NCBI RefSeq assembly: GCF_023264855.1
Contig: NZ_JAHFUW010000003.1
Coordinates: forward strand, 1 to 64,000
Reading direction: 5' to 3'
Source: Herbiconiux sp.
GTDB taxonomy: Bacteria > Actinomycetota > Actinomycetes > Actinomycetales > Microbacteriaceae
DNA: 64,000 nucleotides
The position numbers were made by a program, and so were the translations under genes. The notes under the pieces were generated by a model that had not been told where the DNA came from, made no database searches, and saw nothing but the letters and a program-made list of their open reading frames with translations. Position 1 is the first letter of the stretch. The number at the start of each line of letters is the position of its first letter. Below are positions 15,735 through 25,699 of this stretch, piece after piece.

Positions 15735-15908
15735 GGCTCCATCCTCGGCCCTGGGGTGCGCGCTCCGCGAATCGAAGTCAGTCTGCTCCATCGGCGAGCG
15801 GAGAGCGAAGGAGTCTCGTGGAGTGCGCTGGGAAAGGATGATGCCCTCTTGCGGACATGGCCGGAAGAGGGTCTGTTCGCGCGGAGCGGCGTGCCAGAGA
15901 GTAGAGGG
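15735..15908. other. Divergent intergenic region, cupin and secreted protein
   Basis: No gene is supported. Both flanking promoters must lie here, but no convincing -35/-10 pair or operator was recognised. Confidence 0.4.
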
Positions 15909-16829
15909 ATGCCCGAAGAATCTCGCGAGCCGATGGCGTCGCTCGCTGCTCTGTTCTCGAAGTTCACGTCCACGCCCACGGCGACGGATGCACGCCCCAG
16001 CGGCATCTCGCGACGCACCGTGATCGGGGCTGCCTGGGCGGCGCCGGTGATCGTGGCCGCCGTGGCTGCTCCGCTCGCGGCGGCCAGCGGCGGCGGGCAG
16101 CCCGACGCGTCGTTCTTCTGGTCGGAGGCGGACGGGGTTCAAGGCCAGTCGTCGCTGCTCACCCTCATGCTCCCGGTCGGGTCACCGGGCATCGGCAGCA
16201 CGGCGACCATCGTCGTGACGATGCTGAACGACGGGCCGATCCCGGAGACGATCGGTGCCGGGCGATGGACCTACATCCCCGACTTCGGCGCGGCCACCGG
16301 CGTGCTCACCTCGCCGGCCGGGGGAGTGAACGGCGGCAGCACCTACTTCACCGTCGATCAGTGGGGTGAGCGGTCAGGCCCCTACACGGCCGTGGCGACG
16401 TACTCGAACGACACGGAGCCCGGATCGCTCACGGCGACCATCAGAGTCGGCTTCGGCCCTGAGCCGACGCTCGAGTGGATCCCCGACCCCGCCGAGTTCG
16501 GCACCACGACGACCCTCCGGCTCACGGTGCCGCAGAACTCCTACGCCATCGGCCGGCGAGGGATCATCGCCGACCTCAGCCAGTTCCCGCCGCCGTTCCA
16601 GACCCCGCCGTTCCCGGCGGGCACGACGGTCGTGAAGGCGGCGGGCTGGTCCGACGTCACCGATCCGCAGAGCGGCATGACGGGCTTCGAGATCGACTCG
16701 GTCGCGGAGGGTGTCTATGACTTCGAATACACGCTCGGGCCCGGCACCACCGCCGTCTCACCGGGCGTGATCCTGAGTGTCGGGGCCGCGATTCCGGTCC
16801 AGGCCGACCTCAGCATCGTTCCCGCCTAG
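15909..16829 (+). CDS. Tat-exported protein with strand-rich domains
   Basis: 306 residues if ATG 15909 is used (ATG 15933 is an alternative). A twin-arginine leader ISRRTVIGAAWAAPVIVAAV ends in an AAASG cleavage region. The mature part consists of two strand-rich modules: residues about 70-165 with TATIVVTMLNDG, and 175-300 with TTLRLTVPQNSYAIGRRG, compatible with Ig-like or bacterial surface repeats. Cargo and leader resemble the genes at 11745 and 26118. It is convergent with the Bcr-type transporter gene, their ends overlapping by 4 bases. Confidence 0.72.
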   Translation: MPEESREPMASLAALFSKFTSTPTATDARPSGISRRTVIGAAWAAPVIVAAVAAPLAAASGGGQPDASFFWSEADGVQGQSSLLTLMLPVGSPGIGSTATIVVTMLNDGPIPETIGAGRWTYIPDFGAATGVLTSPAGGVNGGSTYFTVDQWGERSGPYTAVATYSNDTEPGSLTATIRVGFGPEPTLEWIPDPAEFGTTTTLRLTVPQNSYAIGRRGIIADLSQFPPPFQTPPFPAGTTVVKAAGWSDVTDPQSGMTGFEIDSVAEGVYDFEYTLGPGTTAVSPGVILSVGAAIPVQADLSIVPA

Positions 16830-18054
16830 CTCGATCCGCGCTCGGGCCGATGGGAGACGGCGAACCCGGCGAACAGCATGGTGAGGCAGAGGCCGAAGGC
16901 GATCGTGAGCGACATCGGCAGGCTGACGCTTCCGGCTCCGACGGTGGCGGTGCTGATGCCGGCGAGGGCGAACTGGCTGAAGCCGATGACCGCCGACGCG
17001 GTTCCCGCCGCGCGAGGCACGGCCGTGATCGCCGCAGCCACGGCGTTGCCCTGGGCGAGCCCGAACCCGCCGAGGAAGACCGGCAGGCACAGCGCCATCA
17101 GCCCTGGGGGCATCCCTGTAAGAACCACGAGGGCGAAGGATGCCACGGCCGCCGCCATGACGATGAGTCCGAGGGTGAGGATGCGACGCGGTGCCCAGCT
17201 CAGGGCTAGACGGGACGAGAGGAAGGTGGCGGCGACCAGTGCGAGGGAGTTCGCGCCGAAGGCGAGCCCGAACTGGGCCGGGTCGAGACCGATGACGTCT
17301 TGGTAAAGGAAGGGGGCGGTGGACACGTAGGCCATCAGGCCCGCGAACGCGAAGGCGCAGATAAGGGCGTTGCCCACGAACAGGCGCGAGCGGAGATCGC
17401 GGAGCGCCGACCCGTCTTCGGCGGCGCGCCGGCGGAAGTGCTCGCGGCGCTCCGCGGGGTGGGTCTCCGGGATGGCGACCACTGCTATGACGAGCATCCC
17501 GACGGTCAGGGCGAAGACGATCACGAGAGCACCGCGCCAGCCGAGCGGGCCGGCGATGAAGCCGCCGACCACGGGGCCGACGATCGGGGCGATCCCGCCG
17601 ATCGTCATGACCAGGCTGAACGCGCGGGCGGCGGTGGCTCCGGTGGCGATGTCGGCGATGACCGCTCGGCCGATGACCATGCCGGCCGCGCCGGTCGCAC
17701 CTTGCACGAAGCGGGCGGCGATCAGCACGGGGAGGGTGGGGGAGAAGACGGCGACGGCGCCGGCGACGCAGCAGATGGCGGCACCGACGATGAGGGGGCG
17801 GCGGCGGCCGAATCGGTCCGAAGCGGGGCCGAGGATCAGCTGGCCGACGCCGATCCCGAGCAGAGAGGCGGTGAGGGTGAGTTGCGCACCCGTCTCATCC
17901 ACCCCGAAGTCGGCGGCGAGCTGGGGGAACGACGGCAGGTAGAGGTCGGTGGTGACGGGGGCGACGGTGGAGAGGAACGCGATCGCCAGGAAGAGGGGCA
18001 GGGGGATGCGTCCCGGTGTCGCGCCGTCGCGCGCCCCGGGTCGGGATGCGCGGC

Positions 18055-18058
<4 letters not shown>
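16826..18058 (-). CDS. Bcr/CflA-type MFS efflux transporter
   Basis: 410 residues from GTG at 18058, chosen because it overlaps the TGA of a short upstream frame (GTGA) and gives the family's usual length; the frame stays open far upstream but over an unrelated gene. Bcr/CflA features: TVAPVTTDLYLPSFPQLAADF in TM1, ILGPASDRFGRRRPLI in the loop after TM2, GATGAAGMVIGRAVIADIAT in TM4-5. It probably exports drugs or amino-acid-like compounds. It is divergent from an aldo/keto reductase gene. Confidence 0.85.
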
Positions 18059-19235
<1,177 letters not shown>

Positions 19236-19260
19236 CCGCGAAGTCGACGGCGTTCTCGGC

Positions 19261-20316
19261 TCAGCTCCTGTCGGCGTGGAGGGCGGCTCCGTTGCGGATG
19301 AAGAGGACGATCCAGATGAACACGAGGGTTCCGGCGAAGAGTTCGACCGCCGTCAGCGAGTAGTAGCCGGTGGCGCGAAGCACCGTGAGAAAGAGGATCG
19401 CCATGAGGACCAGCCGGCTGACCCACACGAACGCTCGCGAGATCTCGGGAATCCACCAGGGCAGGCAGAGCAGGATCGTGCCGAACACGACCACGGTCCC
19501 GATGGCGAAAGCCGTGTGGATCGCGTGGAACTGATCGACCGGCAGCGCGCCGACGAGACCGAGCAGGATGCCCACGACGATGAGGCCTGTTCGAACCCGG
19601 CGGAGCCCCCGCGGGAACGACGTGCGGATGGCCGCGGTCGCGTAGCGCGCGAGCGTGGTGAGGGTGATCCCCGCGATGATCAGTGTGGCGCTGAAGGTCG
19701 GAGATGAGACGCTGCCGGTGTTCCCTAGCGCGCTCAGGTCGTCTTGCCACCACGCCTTGTCGCTGGCGGTGAGCATGCTAACGATCATCCCCTCGACGAG
19801 GAGCACCACGAGAACCACGGCGAGCCGCTGCACGTCGAAGCGGGTCGCGGAGCGGAAGACGACGTACGCCGTGACGGCGGCCGTCGCGCCACCGAGCATC
19901 AGTGAGGGAATCGCGAAGACCTCGGCGCCGACGAAGGACTGGTCGAGGACGGCCGCGATCAGCGTCCAGGTGAGCAGCGCGATCATCGCGTGAGCGATCG
20001 AGAGGCCGGCGACGTCGATGACGTCGAGCACCCGGATGCCCAGGGTTCGGGGGCGGATGCGGTCGGGTGCGCGGGCGCGCACGATAGAGCGCCCGGCGAC
20101 GAACGCGAGGATCGCGACCGGCGTGGATGCGATGGCCGCGAACTGGCCGATCGACCGAGGGCCGGCGATCGGACTCGACTGCGAACCGAAGACGAGGAGG
20201 GCGACGAACGCCGCGAGAACGAACGAGATCGCTCCGATAGCCAGGCCGATCGTCTCGAGGCTGCGGCGATCGCTGCCGGCGATGACCCGGGAGGCCCGAT
20301 CGAGCACGATCACCAT
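19261..20316 (-). CDS. Multi-pass membrane protein of unknown function
   Basis: 351 residues with about 10 hydrophobic segments (for example LAIGAISFVLAAFVALLVF, MIALLTWTLIAAVLDQSF and IGTVVVFGTILLCLPWW). A DQFHAIHTAFA segment in the last third recalls DUF998-like membrane proteins that keep a His/Asp-rich centre. It starts 7 bases inside the end of the SDR gene, so the pair is co-translated. Function unknown; possibly a target of the MerR-controlled response. Confidence 0.75.
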   Translation of the reverse strand: MVIVLDRASRVIAGSDRRSLETIGLAIGAISFVLAAFVALLVFGSQSSPIAGPRSIGQFAAIASTPVAILAFVAGRSIVRARAPDRIRPRTLGIRVLDVIDVAGLSIAHAMIALLTWTLIAAVLDQSFVGAEVFAIPSLMLGGATAAVTAYVVFRSATRFDVQRLAVVLVVLLVEGMIVSMLTASDKAWWQDDLSALGNTGSVSSPTFSATLIIAGITLTTLARYATAAIRTSFPRGLRRVRTGLIVVGILLGLVGALPVDQFHAIHTAFAIGTVVVFGTILLCLPWWIPEISRAFVWVSRLVLMAILFLTVLRATGYYSLTAVELFAGTLVFIWIVLFIRNGAALHADRS

Positions 20317-21065
20317 GACAGGCTCACGCGCTCCCGGGCCTCGAACGTGCCGGAGGGCCAGGTAGGGCCGAGGCGGGCCACGCGTACGACCTCGCGGGCG
20401 GCATCCTGAATCGACTCCGCCGCCTCGAAGTCGCCCAGGTCGGCGTTCCCGAACCCCGGTGAGACATGGTTGACCTTGATGCGGGTTCCTGTGAGCTCCT
20501 TCATCATGGCGAAGGTGACCGCGTCGAGAGCGGTCTTCGACGCCGCCGAGACCGGCTCGAAGGTCGAGCGATAGGCGAAGGCCGGGTCGGAGATCGTCGT
20601 CATCGAGTCGAGGGCGCAGGTGACGTTCACGATGCGGGCGTCATCCGAGGCGCGCATCAACGGCAGCATGGCCCGGTAGACCGCCAGGGGGCCCAAGACG
20701 TTCACCTCCCACACGGCTCGGATCTCGTCCAGCGACGCCGTGCCCGACGTGAACGCCGGCCGCAGTCCCGCGATGTCGCCGTGCCGGGCCTCGGCGGAGG
20801 GGAGCGTGGCGTTGTTGATGAGGATGTCGAGCCGGCCAGTCTCGCCGGCGATCAGCTCTGCGGCCGCAGCGATCGACTCGGGCTCGGCCACGTCGAGTTC
20901 GACCGCAACAGCATCGAAGCCGATCTCGGCGGCCGCAGCCGCACCGCGCGCGAAAAGGCGCGACCCGATGAAAACGGCGGCGCCACCGGACGCCAGCTGT
21001 CTCGCGACCTGCTTTCCTACTCCATGGGTGGCCTCGGTGACCAGGGCGACTCTTTGCGTGGGCAC
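20310..21065 (-). CDS. SDR-family protein with altered catalytic tyrosine
   Basis: 251 residues from GTG at 21065 after an AGGAGGGCC ribosome site. The Rossmann elements are TEATHGVGK, VELDVAEPE and LINNATLPSAE. The usual YxxxK is SAASK here (EPVSAASKTALDAV), so Tyr is replaced by Ser although Lys and the upstream NVTCAL strand remain. Activity may be lost or altered. A MerR-like promoter site lies upstream at 21119-21142, linking it to the neighbouring MerR regulon. Confidence 0.85.
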   Translation of the reverse strand: MPTQRVALVTEATHGVGKQVARQLASGGAAVFIGSRLFARGAAAAAEIGFDAVAVELDVAEPESIAAAAELIAGETGRLDILINNATLPSAEARHGDIAGLRPAFTSGTASLDEIRAVWEVNVLGPLAVYRAMLPLMRASDDARIVNVTCALDSMTTISDPAFAYRSTFEPVSAASKTALDAVTFAMMKELTGTRIKVNHVSPGFGNADLGDFEAAESIQDAAREVVRVARLGPTWPSGTFEARERVSLSW

Positions 21066-21118
21066 GATGGCCCTCCTCGTGATCGTGTGTCGTGGGGATC
21101 GGTGATCCTCACCCGACA

Positions 21119-21142
21119 CCGTGTCCTCGGGGCACAGTCAAG
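21119..21142 (-). promoter_or_regulatory. MerR-type site upstream of the SDR gene
   Basis: Read leftward it is TTGACT followed by GTGCCCCGAGGACACGGTG, resembling the other MerR sites in this locus but with a degenerate right arm. A 19-bp spacer leads to a weak -10 (TCGGGT). It probably drives the SDR-membrane protein pair. Confidence 0.5.
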
Positions 21143-21180
21143 AGGTTTCCGCAGATGGGCTCCGCCCGGGCCGCGCCCGG

Positions 21181-21212
21181 CTTGACCCTGCCCCGAGGGC
21201 ATGGCCTTAGCT
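21181..21212 (+). promoter_or_regulatory. MerR-type promoter of the first MerR gene
   Basis: The -35 TTGACC (21182-21187) and -10 TTAGCT (21207-21212) are separated by 19 bp, the long spacer typical of MerR-activated promoters. The spacer holds the inverted repeat TGCCC-CGA-GGGCA. The 24 bases 21181-21204 recur exactly at 23584-23607. Confidence 0.8.
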
Positions 21213-21253
21213 CAGGGCATCGGCATCTCGCCGACGAATCGAGAGGAGCACCC

Positions 21254-22027
21254 GTGGCGTGGAGTACCAGCCAGCTGGCGGAACTCGCCGGCACCACTGT
21301 CAAAGCGGTACGGCACTATCACAAGGTGGGGCTGCTCGAGGAGCCCGAGCGACGGTCGAACGGCTACAAGCAGTACCAGGTGTCGCATCTCCTGCGCCTC
21401 TTGCAGATCTCTCGCCTCGCCGAACTGGGAGTGCCCCTGGCCGAGATCGCCTCGTTGGGCCGGGCCGACAAGGATCCCGACGAGGCCCTCCGCGTGCTGG
21501 ATGCGGAATTGGAGGCCACGGTCTCCCGCCTCCAGCGGATCCGCGGCGAACTCGCCCTGATCCTCCGGCATCGGTCTCCGGCCGAGCTGCCGGCCGGATT
21601 CGGCGAGGTGGCGGACGAGCTGTCGGAGGCCGACCGCTCATTGGTGATGATCTACGCCCGCGTCTTCGACGATCACGCCATGAACGAGCTGCTCCAAGCG
21701 GTCAAGAACGAGCCCCGCACCGAGCTGGATCGTGAATTCGAGGCACTCGCACCCGACGCGGAACGGGGCATCCGTCGCCGGCTGGGTGAGCTTCTCGCTC
21801 CCTCGGTGGCGCGGCAGCTCGAGCAGACCGAGTGGTTGCGCGACCCCGGATCCGTAGCCCTCCGGAACTCCGCCGAGGCCGGCGAGATCATGGTCGCCGC
21901 GGTGCGAGACCTCTACAACCCGGCCCAGCTCGAAGTGATGTACCGCGCCCACCTCATCGGCACGGGAGACGTCGAGACCCTGACGAGACTCGAAGCGACC
22001 CTCGACGAATCGGGGAGTGACGGATGA
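21254..22027 (+). CDS. MerR-family transcriptional regulator
   Basis: 257 residues from GTG at 21254 after GAGAGGAG. The N-terminal winged helix (WSTSQLAELAGTTVKAVRHY, then HKVGLLEEPERRSNGYKQY) is followed by a coiled coil (DEALRVLDAELEATVSRLQRI). A C-terminal ligand-binding region of about 140 residues has no metal-binding cysteines, so it probably senses an organic effector. A MerR-type promoter precedes it (autoregulation), and the DUF1345 gene overlaps its stop by 4 bases. It is a paralogue of the regulator at 22731-23459. Confidence 0.92.
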   Translation: MAWSTSQLAELAGTTVKAVRHYHKVGLLEEPERRSNGYKQYQVSHLLRLLQISRLAELGVPLAEIASLGRADKDPDEALRVLDAELEATVSRLQRIRGELALILRHRSPAELPAGFGEVADELSEADRSLVMIYARVFDDHAMNELLQAVKNEPRTELDREFEALAPDAERGIRRRLGELLAPSVARQLEQTEWLRDPGSVALRNSAEAGEIMVAAVRDLYNPAQLEVMYRAHLIGTGDVETLTRLEATLDESGSDG

Positions 22028-22734
22028 TCCGGCGAAAACCGACGACGGCGTTCTTCCGGCTCTGGTTCAGCAGCCTGATTGCCACGCTCGTGACGCTGAT
22101 GGTCCAGGCCGTGCTCGTCTTCGTCGCGGATGTCGACCCGGAGGACGTTCCCCGCCTGGTCGTCGCGGCCTACGTGGTCGCGTGGCCGGTGTACACCGCC
22201 CTCTACGTGGGCTGGAGCATCCGCGTCTACAACCGTCTCGACCGTGACCCCGCCTCACTCAGGTCGATGGCTGTCGCCGACGAAGACGGCGAGAAGCGCA
22301 CGCTGGCGAGGAACATCGCCGGGGCAGGGTCGACGAGTGTGACGATCTCGGCGGCCGCCGTGGCGGTGATCGTCACCGTCACGATCGCCCAGCAGCCGGA
22401 TTTCCGGGGCGATCCCGTCTACATCGGGCTCGCGCTGCTCACGGTCGCGAGCTCCTGGGTGCTCATGGTCTTCTCGTTCGCTCAGAGATATCTGCGGCTC
22501 GGATCCATCACCGAGGGCGCCCACTTCCGCTTCCATTTCTCCGAGCGTCCGAGGTTCACCGATTACCTGACGCTCGCCGTTCTGCTGTCGGTGATGGCGG
22601 CCACGACATCGGCCGAGATCACCTCCCGAGCCGGATGGCTCTCGGTGCGCACCAATGTGATCATCGCCTTCGTGTTCAATTCCGTGATCATCGCGATGAT
22701 GGTGGCATTGATCTTCGGCGCCCTGCTGGCTTAG
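22024..22734 (+). CDS. DUF1345-like membrane protein
   Basis: 236 residues with five membrane helices: LIATLVTLMVQAVLVFVA, VAAYVVAWPVYTALYVGW, VTISAAAVAVIVTVTI, IGLALLTVASSWVLMVFSFA, and the closing TNVIIAFVFNSVIIAMMVAL. The FSFAQRYLRL...GAHFRFHFSERPRFTDYLTLA segment is characteristic of DUF1345. It is translationally coupled to the MerR regulator and so probably induced by it. Its end overlaps the convergent second MerR gene by 4 bases. Function unknown. Confidence 0.85.
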   Translation: MIRRKPTTAFFRLWFSSLIATLVTLMVQAVLVFVADVDPEDVPRLVVAAYVVAWPVYTALYVGWSIRVYNRLDRDPASLRSMAVADEDGEKRTLARNIAGAGSTSVTISAAAVAVIVTVTIAQQPDFRGDPVYIGLALLTVASSWVLMVFSFAQRYLRLGSITEGAHFRFHFSERPRFTDYLTLAVLLSVMAATTSAEITSRAGWLSVRTNVIIAFVFNSVIIAMMVALIFGALLA

Positions 22735-23459
22735 CCGGATCGGTCGGCCGCAAGGATCGTGTTCACTCGCGCGAGCACGTCGAGTTGAGCGGCGTTGTAG
22801 AGGTTCTCGAGGGCCTGGCCGACCGTCTCGGCGATGAACGAGGGACTGCGCAGAGCCTTGTGCGCCGGGTCGCTCATCCACGGGAACCGGGTCATGTGCC
22901 GCCTGAGCTGCTGCGCGTACGCCTCGGCGAGTGCTTTCCGGGTCGTCTCGTCGGCGTCGGCAGGGAGCTCGTCGAACTCCGCGTGGGCGGAATCCTGCCG
23001 GAGGTCGACCAGGTTCTGTCGCAGATCACGCAGGTCGGAGAGCCCGAACAGCCGCGAGTAGACGAGCAGCAGGGATCGGTCGGCCTCGGACATCTCGGGT
23101 ACGGCGGGTCCGACTCCGGCGGGCATCTCGGTCGACGACTCGTGATCGAGGATGAGCGCCAGCTCGGCTCTGACCCGAGTCAGGCGCGCGGCGCTGGCTT
23201 CGAGTTCCCCGTCGAGCGAGCGGAGCGTCTCCTCGACCTCGGAGCCCGCCAGATCCATCGCGGCGATCTGGGCCAGGGGCACGTTCAGATCGGTCAGTCG
23301 CGTGATCCGCAGAAGGCTGACCAGGTGGCGGACCTCGTAGAGCTTGTAGCCGTTGGACAGACGTTCGGGCTCGGCGAGCAGACCGATCTCGTGGTAGTGC
23401 CTGACCGCCTTGACAGTCGTTCCGGCTAGCTCGGCGACCTGCTTCGTGCTCCACGCCAT
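22731..23459 (-). CDS. MerR-family transcriptional regulator, paralogue
   Basis: 242 residues. The DNA-binding domain (WSTKQVAELAGTTVKAVRHY, then HEIGLLAEPERLSNGYKLY) is nearly the same as that of the MerR protein at 21254, so both should bind the same operators. The coiled coil and effector region (MSEADRSLLLVYSRLFGLSDL) have diverged, suggesting different ligands. It is transcribed leftward from a site at 23512-23539 and divergent from the efflux-type membrane protein gene. Confidence 0.92.
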   Translation of the reverse strand: MAWSTKQVAELAGTTVKAVRHYHEIGLLAEPERLSNGYKLYEVRHLVSLLRITRLTDLNVPLAQIAAMDLAGSEVEETLRSLDGELEASAARLTRVRAELALILDHESSTEMPAGVGPAVPEMSEADRSLLLVYSRLFGLSDLRDLRQNLVDLRQDSAHAEFDELPADADETTRKALAEAYAQQLRRHMTRFPWMSDPAHKALRSPSFIAETVGQALENLYNAAQLDVLARVNTILAADRSG

Positions 23460-23511
23460 GGTCTGACTTCCCGGCCGTGCCGGCAGAAGACCGGCCCGGC
23501 CTGTTCACGAC

Positions 23512-23539
23512 TATGCCCTAGGGGCAGGGTCGACTCAAG
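23512..23539 (-). promoter_or_regulatory. MerR-type site upstream of the second MerR gene
   Basis: Read leftward it contains GACCCTGCCCCTAGGGCAT, matching the other operators, but the -35 (TCGACC) is weaker. It lies 53 bases before the MerR start and fits autoregulation. Confidence 0.7.
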
Positions 23540-23583
23540 CCTCTCGCCGTTCTGGCCGGATCCGCCGGAGTCGATCGCTCGCG

Positions 23584-23615
23584 CTTGACCCTGCCCCGAG
23601 GGCATGGCGTCTAGT
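23584..23615 (+). promoter_or_regulatory. MerR-type promoter of the efflux-like gene
   Basis: -35 TTGACC (23585-23590), a 19-bp spacer with the TGCCC-CGA-GGGCA operator, and -10 TCTAGT (23610-23615). The first 24 bases are identical to 21181-21204. Confidence 0.8.
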
Positions 23616-23722
23616 GATCTGCATGGTCGCCGAGCTACTCGCTCGCACCTTCGGTCGGGCATCCGTTCGCCGAAACGACGTCGTCGTTCGCGAGACGTCC
23701 GAGCCAAGGAGCACAGATCACC

Positions 23723-24325
23723 ATGAACCCCTTCAGCGGATTGCAAGATCTCGTCAATCAGGTGCCCGAGCTGGTGCAGCCCCTCCTGGTGCTTCTCGTC
23801 GGAGCCATCCCCTTCGTCGACGAGGCCGCGGCCGGTCTCGGAATCGTCGCCGGCATGCATCCGCTGGTCGCGTTCACCGCGAACGTCGTGGGGAGCGGGC
23901 TCACGGTGGTGTTCGCGGTGCTGCTGGGCTCCCGGGTGCGCGGAGCCGTCGTGGCCCGTCGCGCGCGCCGCGCCGCGCCGGATTCGGCACCCGCGACGAG
24001 GGACAAGGCGTACGGCGGCACCACGGCGACTCTGACGCGCCAGGCCACCGGTGTGCAGCAGCGCACGGAGGTGGGGTCGCCGCCCACCGTGGAGAAGCGG
24101 TCGAAGGGCAAGGAACGACTGGGCCGATGGCTGACCCGGTTCGGCGTGCCCGGCGCCAGCCTGCTGGCCCCTCTGGCCCTCCCGTTTTCTCTGACCGCGC
24201 TGTTCCTGATCGGAACAGGTGTCAGCAGAACCTGGGTTCTCCTCTGGCAGCTGATCGCCATCATGCTCTGGACCGGTGTCGTGACAGCATCCGCCACCGC
24301 AGCCGTCGCCGTGATCAGCGGCTGA
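23723..24325 (+). CDS. Small membrane protein of the 'small multidrug efflux' type
   Basis: 200 residues. An N-terminal hydrophobic pair, PELVQPLLVLLVGAIPFVDE and HPLVAFTANVVGSGLTVVF, is joined by a basic cytoplasmic loop of about 70 residues to a second pair, GVPGASLLAPLALPFSLTAL and WVLLWQLIAIMLWTGVV. The VGAIPFVDE and GVPGAS elements mirror each other, suggesting inverted halves as in DedA/COG2426-like proteins. It sits under a MerR-type promoter. Actinobacterial homologues are labelled small multidrug efflux proteins; transport is not proven. Confidence 0.75.
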   Translation: MNPFSGLQDLVNQVPELVQPLLVLLVGAIPFVDEAAAGLGIVAGMHPLVAFTANVVGSGLTVVFAVLLGSRVRGAVVARRARRAAPDSAPATRDKAYGGTTATLTRQATGVQQRTEVGSPPTVEKRSKGKERLGRWLTRFGVPGASLLAPLALPFSLTALFLIGTGVSRTWVLLWQLIAIMLWTGVVTASATAAVAVISG

Positions 24326-24434
24326 TCCGGCTGATCCGGTTCTGGGCGAGGATGACAGTCAAAACCTTGACGCTTCGGATTTATCCGAAATATCATGAGC
24401 TCGACAGAAGGCGTTCTGAACGAGGAGGCGCAGA

Positions 24435-24770
24435 GTGGGCGTAGCACCAGGAGCTATCGGGCACTTCGACATCGCGGGCGGCGACATCGGTCGTCTTTCC
24501 GCCTTCTACCGCGGGGTGTTCGGCTGGGCGGTCGAAGCGCGCGGGCCGGGCTACTCGCAGGTCGAGACGCCGTCTCTCCGCGGCGCCCTCGTCGAGGCGC
24601 CCGAGGCATCCTTGACCCTGGGGATCGTGGTCGACGACCTCGACGGCGCGCTGGTCGACGCGGCATCCGCCGGTGGCACCGTGGTGATGCCCGTGACCGA
24701 CAACGGATGGGTGCGTAAGGCGCAGGTGGCCGATCCGGCCGGCAACGTGCTGACGCTCATCCAGAAGTGA
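24435..24770 (+). CDS. VOC-family (glyoxalase-like) protein
   Basis: 111 residues from GTG at 24435 following GAGGAGG. The paired beta-alpha-beta-beta-beta units are IGHFDIAGGDIGRLSAFYRG and LGIVVDDLDGALVDAASAGG, ending AQVADPAGNVLTLIQK. His, Glu and Asp candidates for the metal site are present in the usual places (HFD, QVET). It may bind or modify a small molecule. The ArsR-type gene overlaps its stop (GTGA), so the pair is co-translated. Confidence 0.85.
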   Translation: MGVAPGAIGHFDIAGGDIGRLSAFYRGVFGWAVEARGPGYSQVETPSLRGALVEAPEASLTLGIVVDDLDGALVDAASAGGTVVMPVTDNGWVRKAQVADPAGNVLTLIQK

Positions 24771-25048
24771 ACGAGGATGACCTCGGTGAGGCCCTTCGTG
24801 CGCTCGGGCATCCCGACCGGAGGGCTTTCATCCGGGAATGCCGAGACGGTGAACGATCGGCCGGTGACCTGGCGGAGGTCTCGCGCCTGTCGCTGCCGTC
24901 GGTGTCGGAGCATCTGAAGGTGCTGCGCAAGTCGGGTCTGCTCATCCTCGATCGGCGCGGGCGGCACTGGATGTATCGGACGGATCCGGCCCGGCTGATC
25001 GCGGTCTCGCGTGCGGTCTCGGAACTCGGAGGAAGCGATGGGGCGTGA
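24767..25048 (+). CDS. ArsR-type winged-helix regulator
   Basis: 93 residues from GTG at 24767. EALRALGHPDRRAFIRECRDG, then SAGDLAEVSRLSLPSVSEHLKVLRKSGLL and the wing RRGRHWMYRTDP define an ArsR/SmtB fold. The metal-binding ELCVCD helix of arsenic sensors is absent. It is the second of three overlapping genes: the VOC gene overlaps its start by 4 bases and the next gene begins 11 bases before its stop. It probably controls this small operon. Confidence 0.9.
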   Translation: MNEDDLGEALRALGHPDRRAFIRECRDGERSAGDLAEVSRLSLPSVSEHLKVLRKSGLLILDRRGRHWMYRTDPARLIAVSRAVSELGGSDGA

Positions 25049-25643
25049 GGCCCGGGTGCGGGCGCAGGTCGGTGACGACACGGGCGATGTGAAGGCCGTG
25101 CTGGAGGCGCGCGAGTTGATCCTCCGCGGTGAGATCCGGCGCCGCTTCGCTGTCGTGGCGATCGAGAAGCTCCGCGTCGACGGCGAGACGTTGCAGTTCT
25201 GCCACGGGAACGAAATGGTCGTGCTCCATCTCGGCGAACGGGCTGCGCTCTCCTGGGCGAAAGCCATCAGCACGCCTCCGCCCACCTTGCGCGCGAAGCT
25301 CGGGCTCGACCGCGGTGTACGGGCGCTGGTGATCGGCGCCTGCGATGACCCCGCGCTGGCGGAGGCGCTCGACGGCGTTCAGACGACCCGCATCGAAGAG
25401 GCTGCGATGGTGGTCGCCCGGGTCTCCAGTCCGGATGACCTCGAGGCGGCCTGGTCCCTGTGCGGCTCGCTTCCCCTGTGGGTGGTGTATCCGAAGGGAC
25501 GTGGCGTGGTCTTCGGCGAGGCGGCCGTGCGGGAAATGCTTCGCCAGGCGGGCGGACGCGATACCAAGAGCTGCGCGGTCTCGGAGCGATTGACGGCCAC
25601 CCGCTTTCAGCGTCCCGTCGGGGCCGGCGACCGGATGACGTAG
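25038..25643 (+). CDS. Unknown protein with DUF3052-like C-terminus
   Basis: 201 residues from ATG at 25038 after CGGAGGAAG. The N-terminal 70 residues (EARELILRGEIRRRFAVVAIEKLRVDG) look like a small DUF1905-like barrel. The C-terminal 110 residues (RALVIGACDDPALAEALDG, LPLWVVYPKGRGVVFGEAAVREMLRQ, DTKSCAVSERLTATRF) match the pattern of DUF3052-like proteins found beside ArsR regulators. Co-translated with the VOC and ArsR genes. Function unknown. Confidence 0.75.
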   Translation: MGREARVRAQVGDDTGDVKAVLEARELILRGEIRRRFAVVAIEKLRVDGETLQFCHGNEMVVLHLGERAALSWAKAISTPPPTLRAKLGLDRGVRALVIGACDDPALAEALDGVQTTRIEEAAMVVARVSSPDDLEAAWSLCGSLPLWVVYPKGRGVVFGEAAVREMLRQAGGRDTKSCAVSERLTATRFQRPVGAGDRMT

Positions 25644-25699
25644 GTAGACGCCCGCTCGGGCCGGTGACCGTGAGCGGCTCGCGCTCGCCCGATTCGGCC

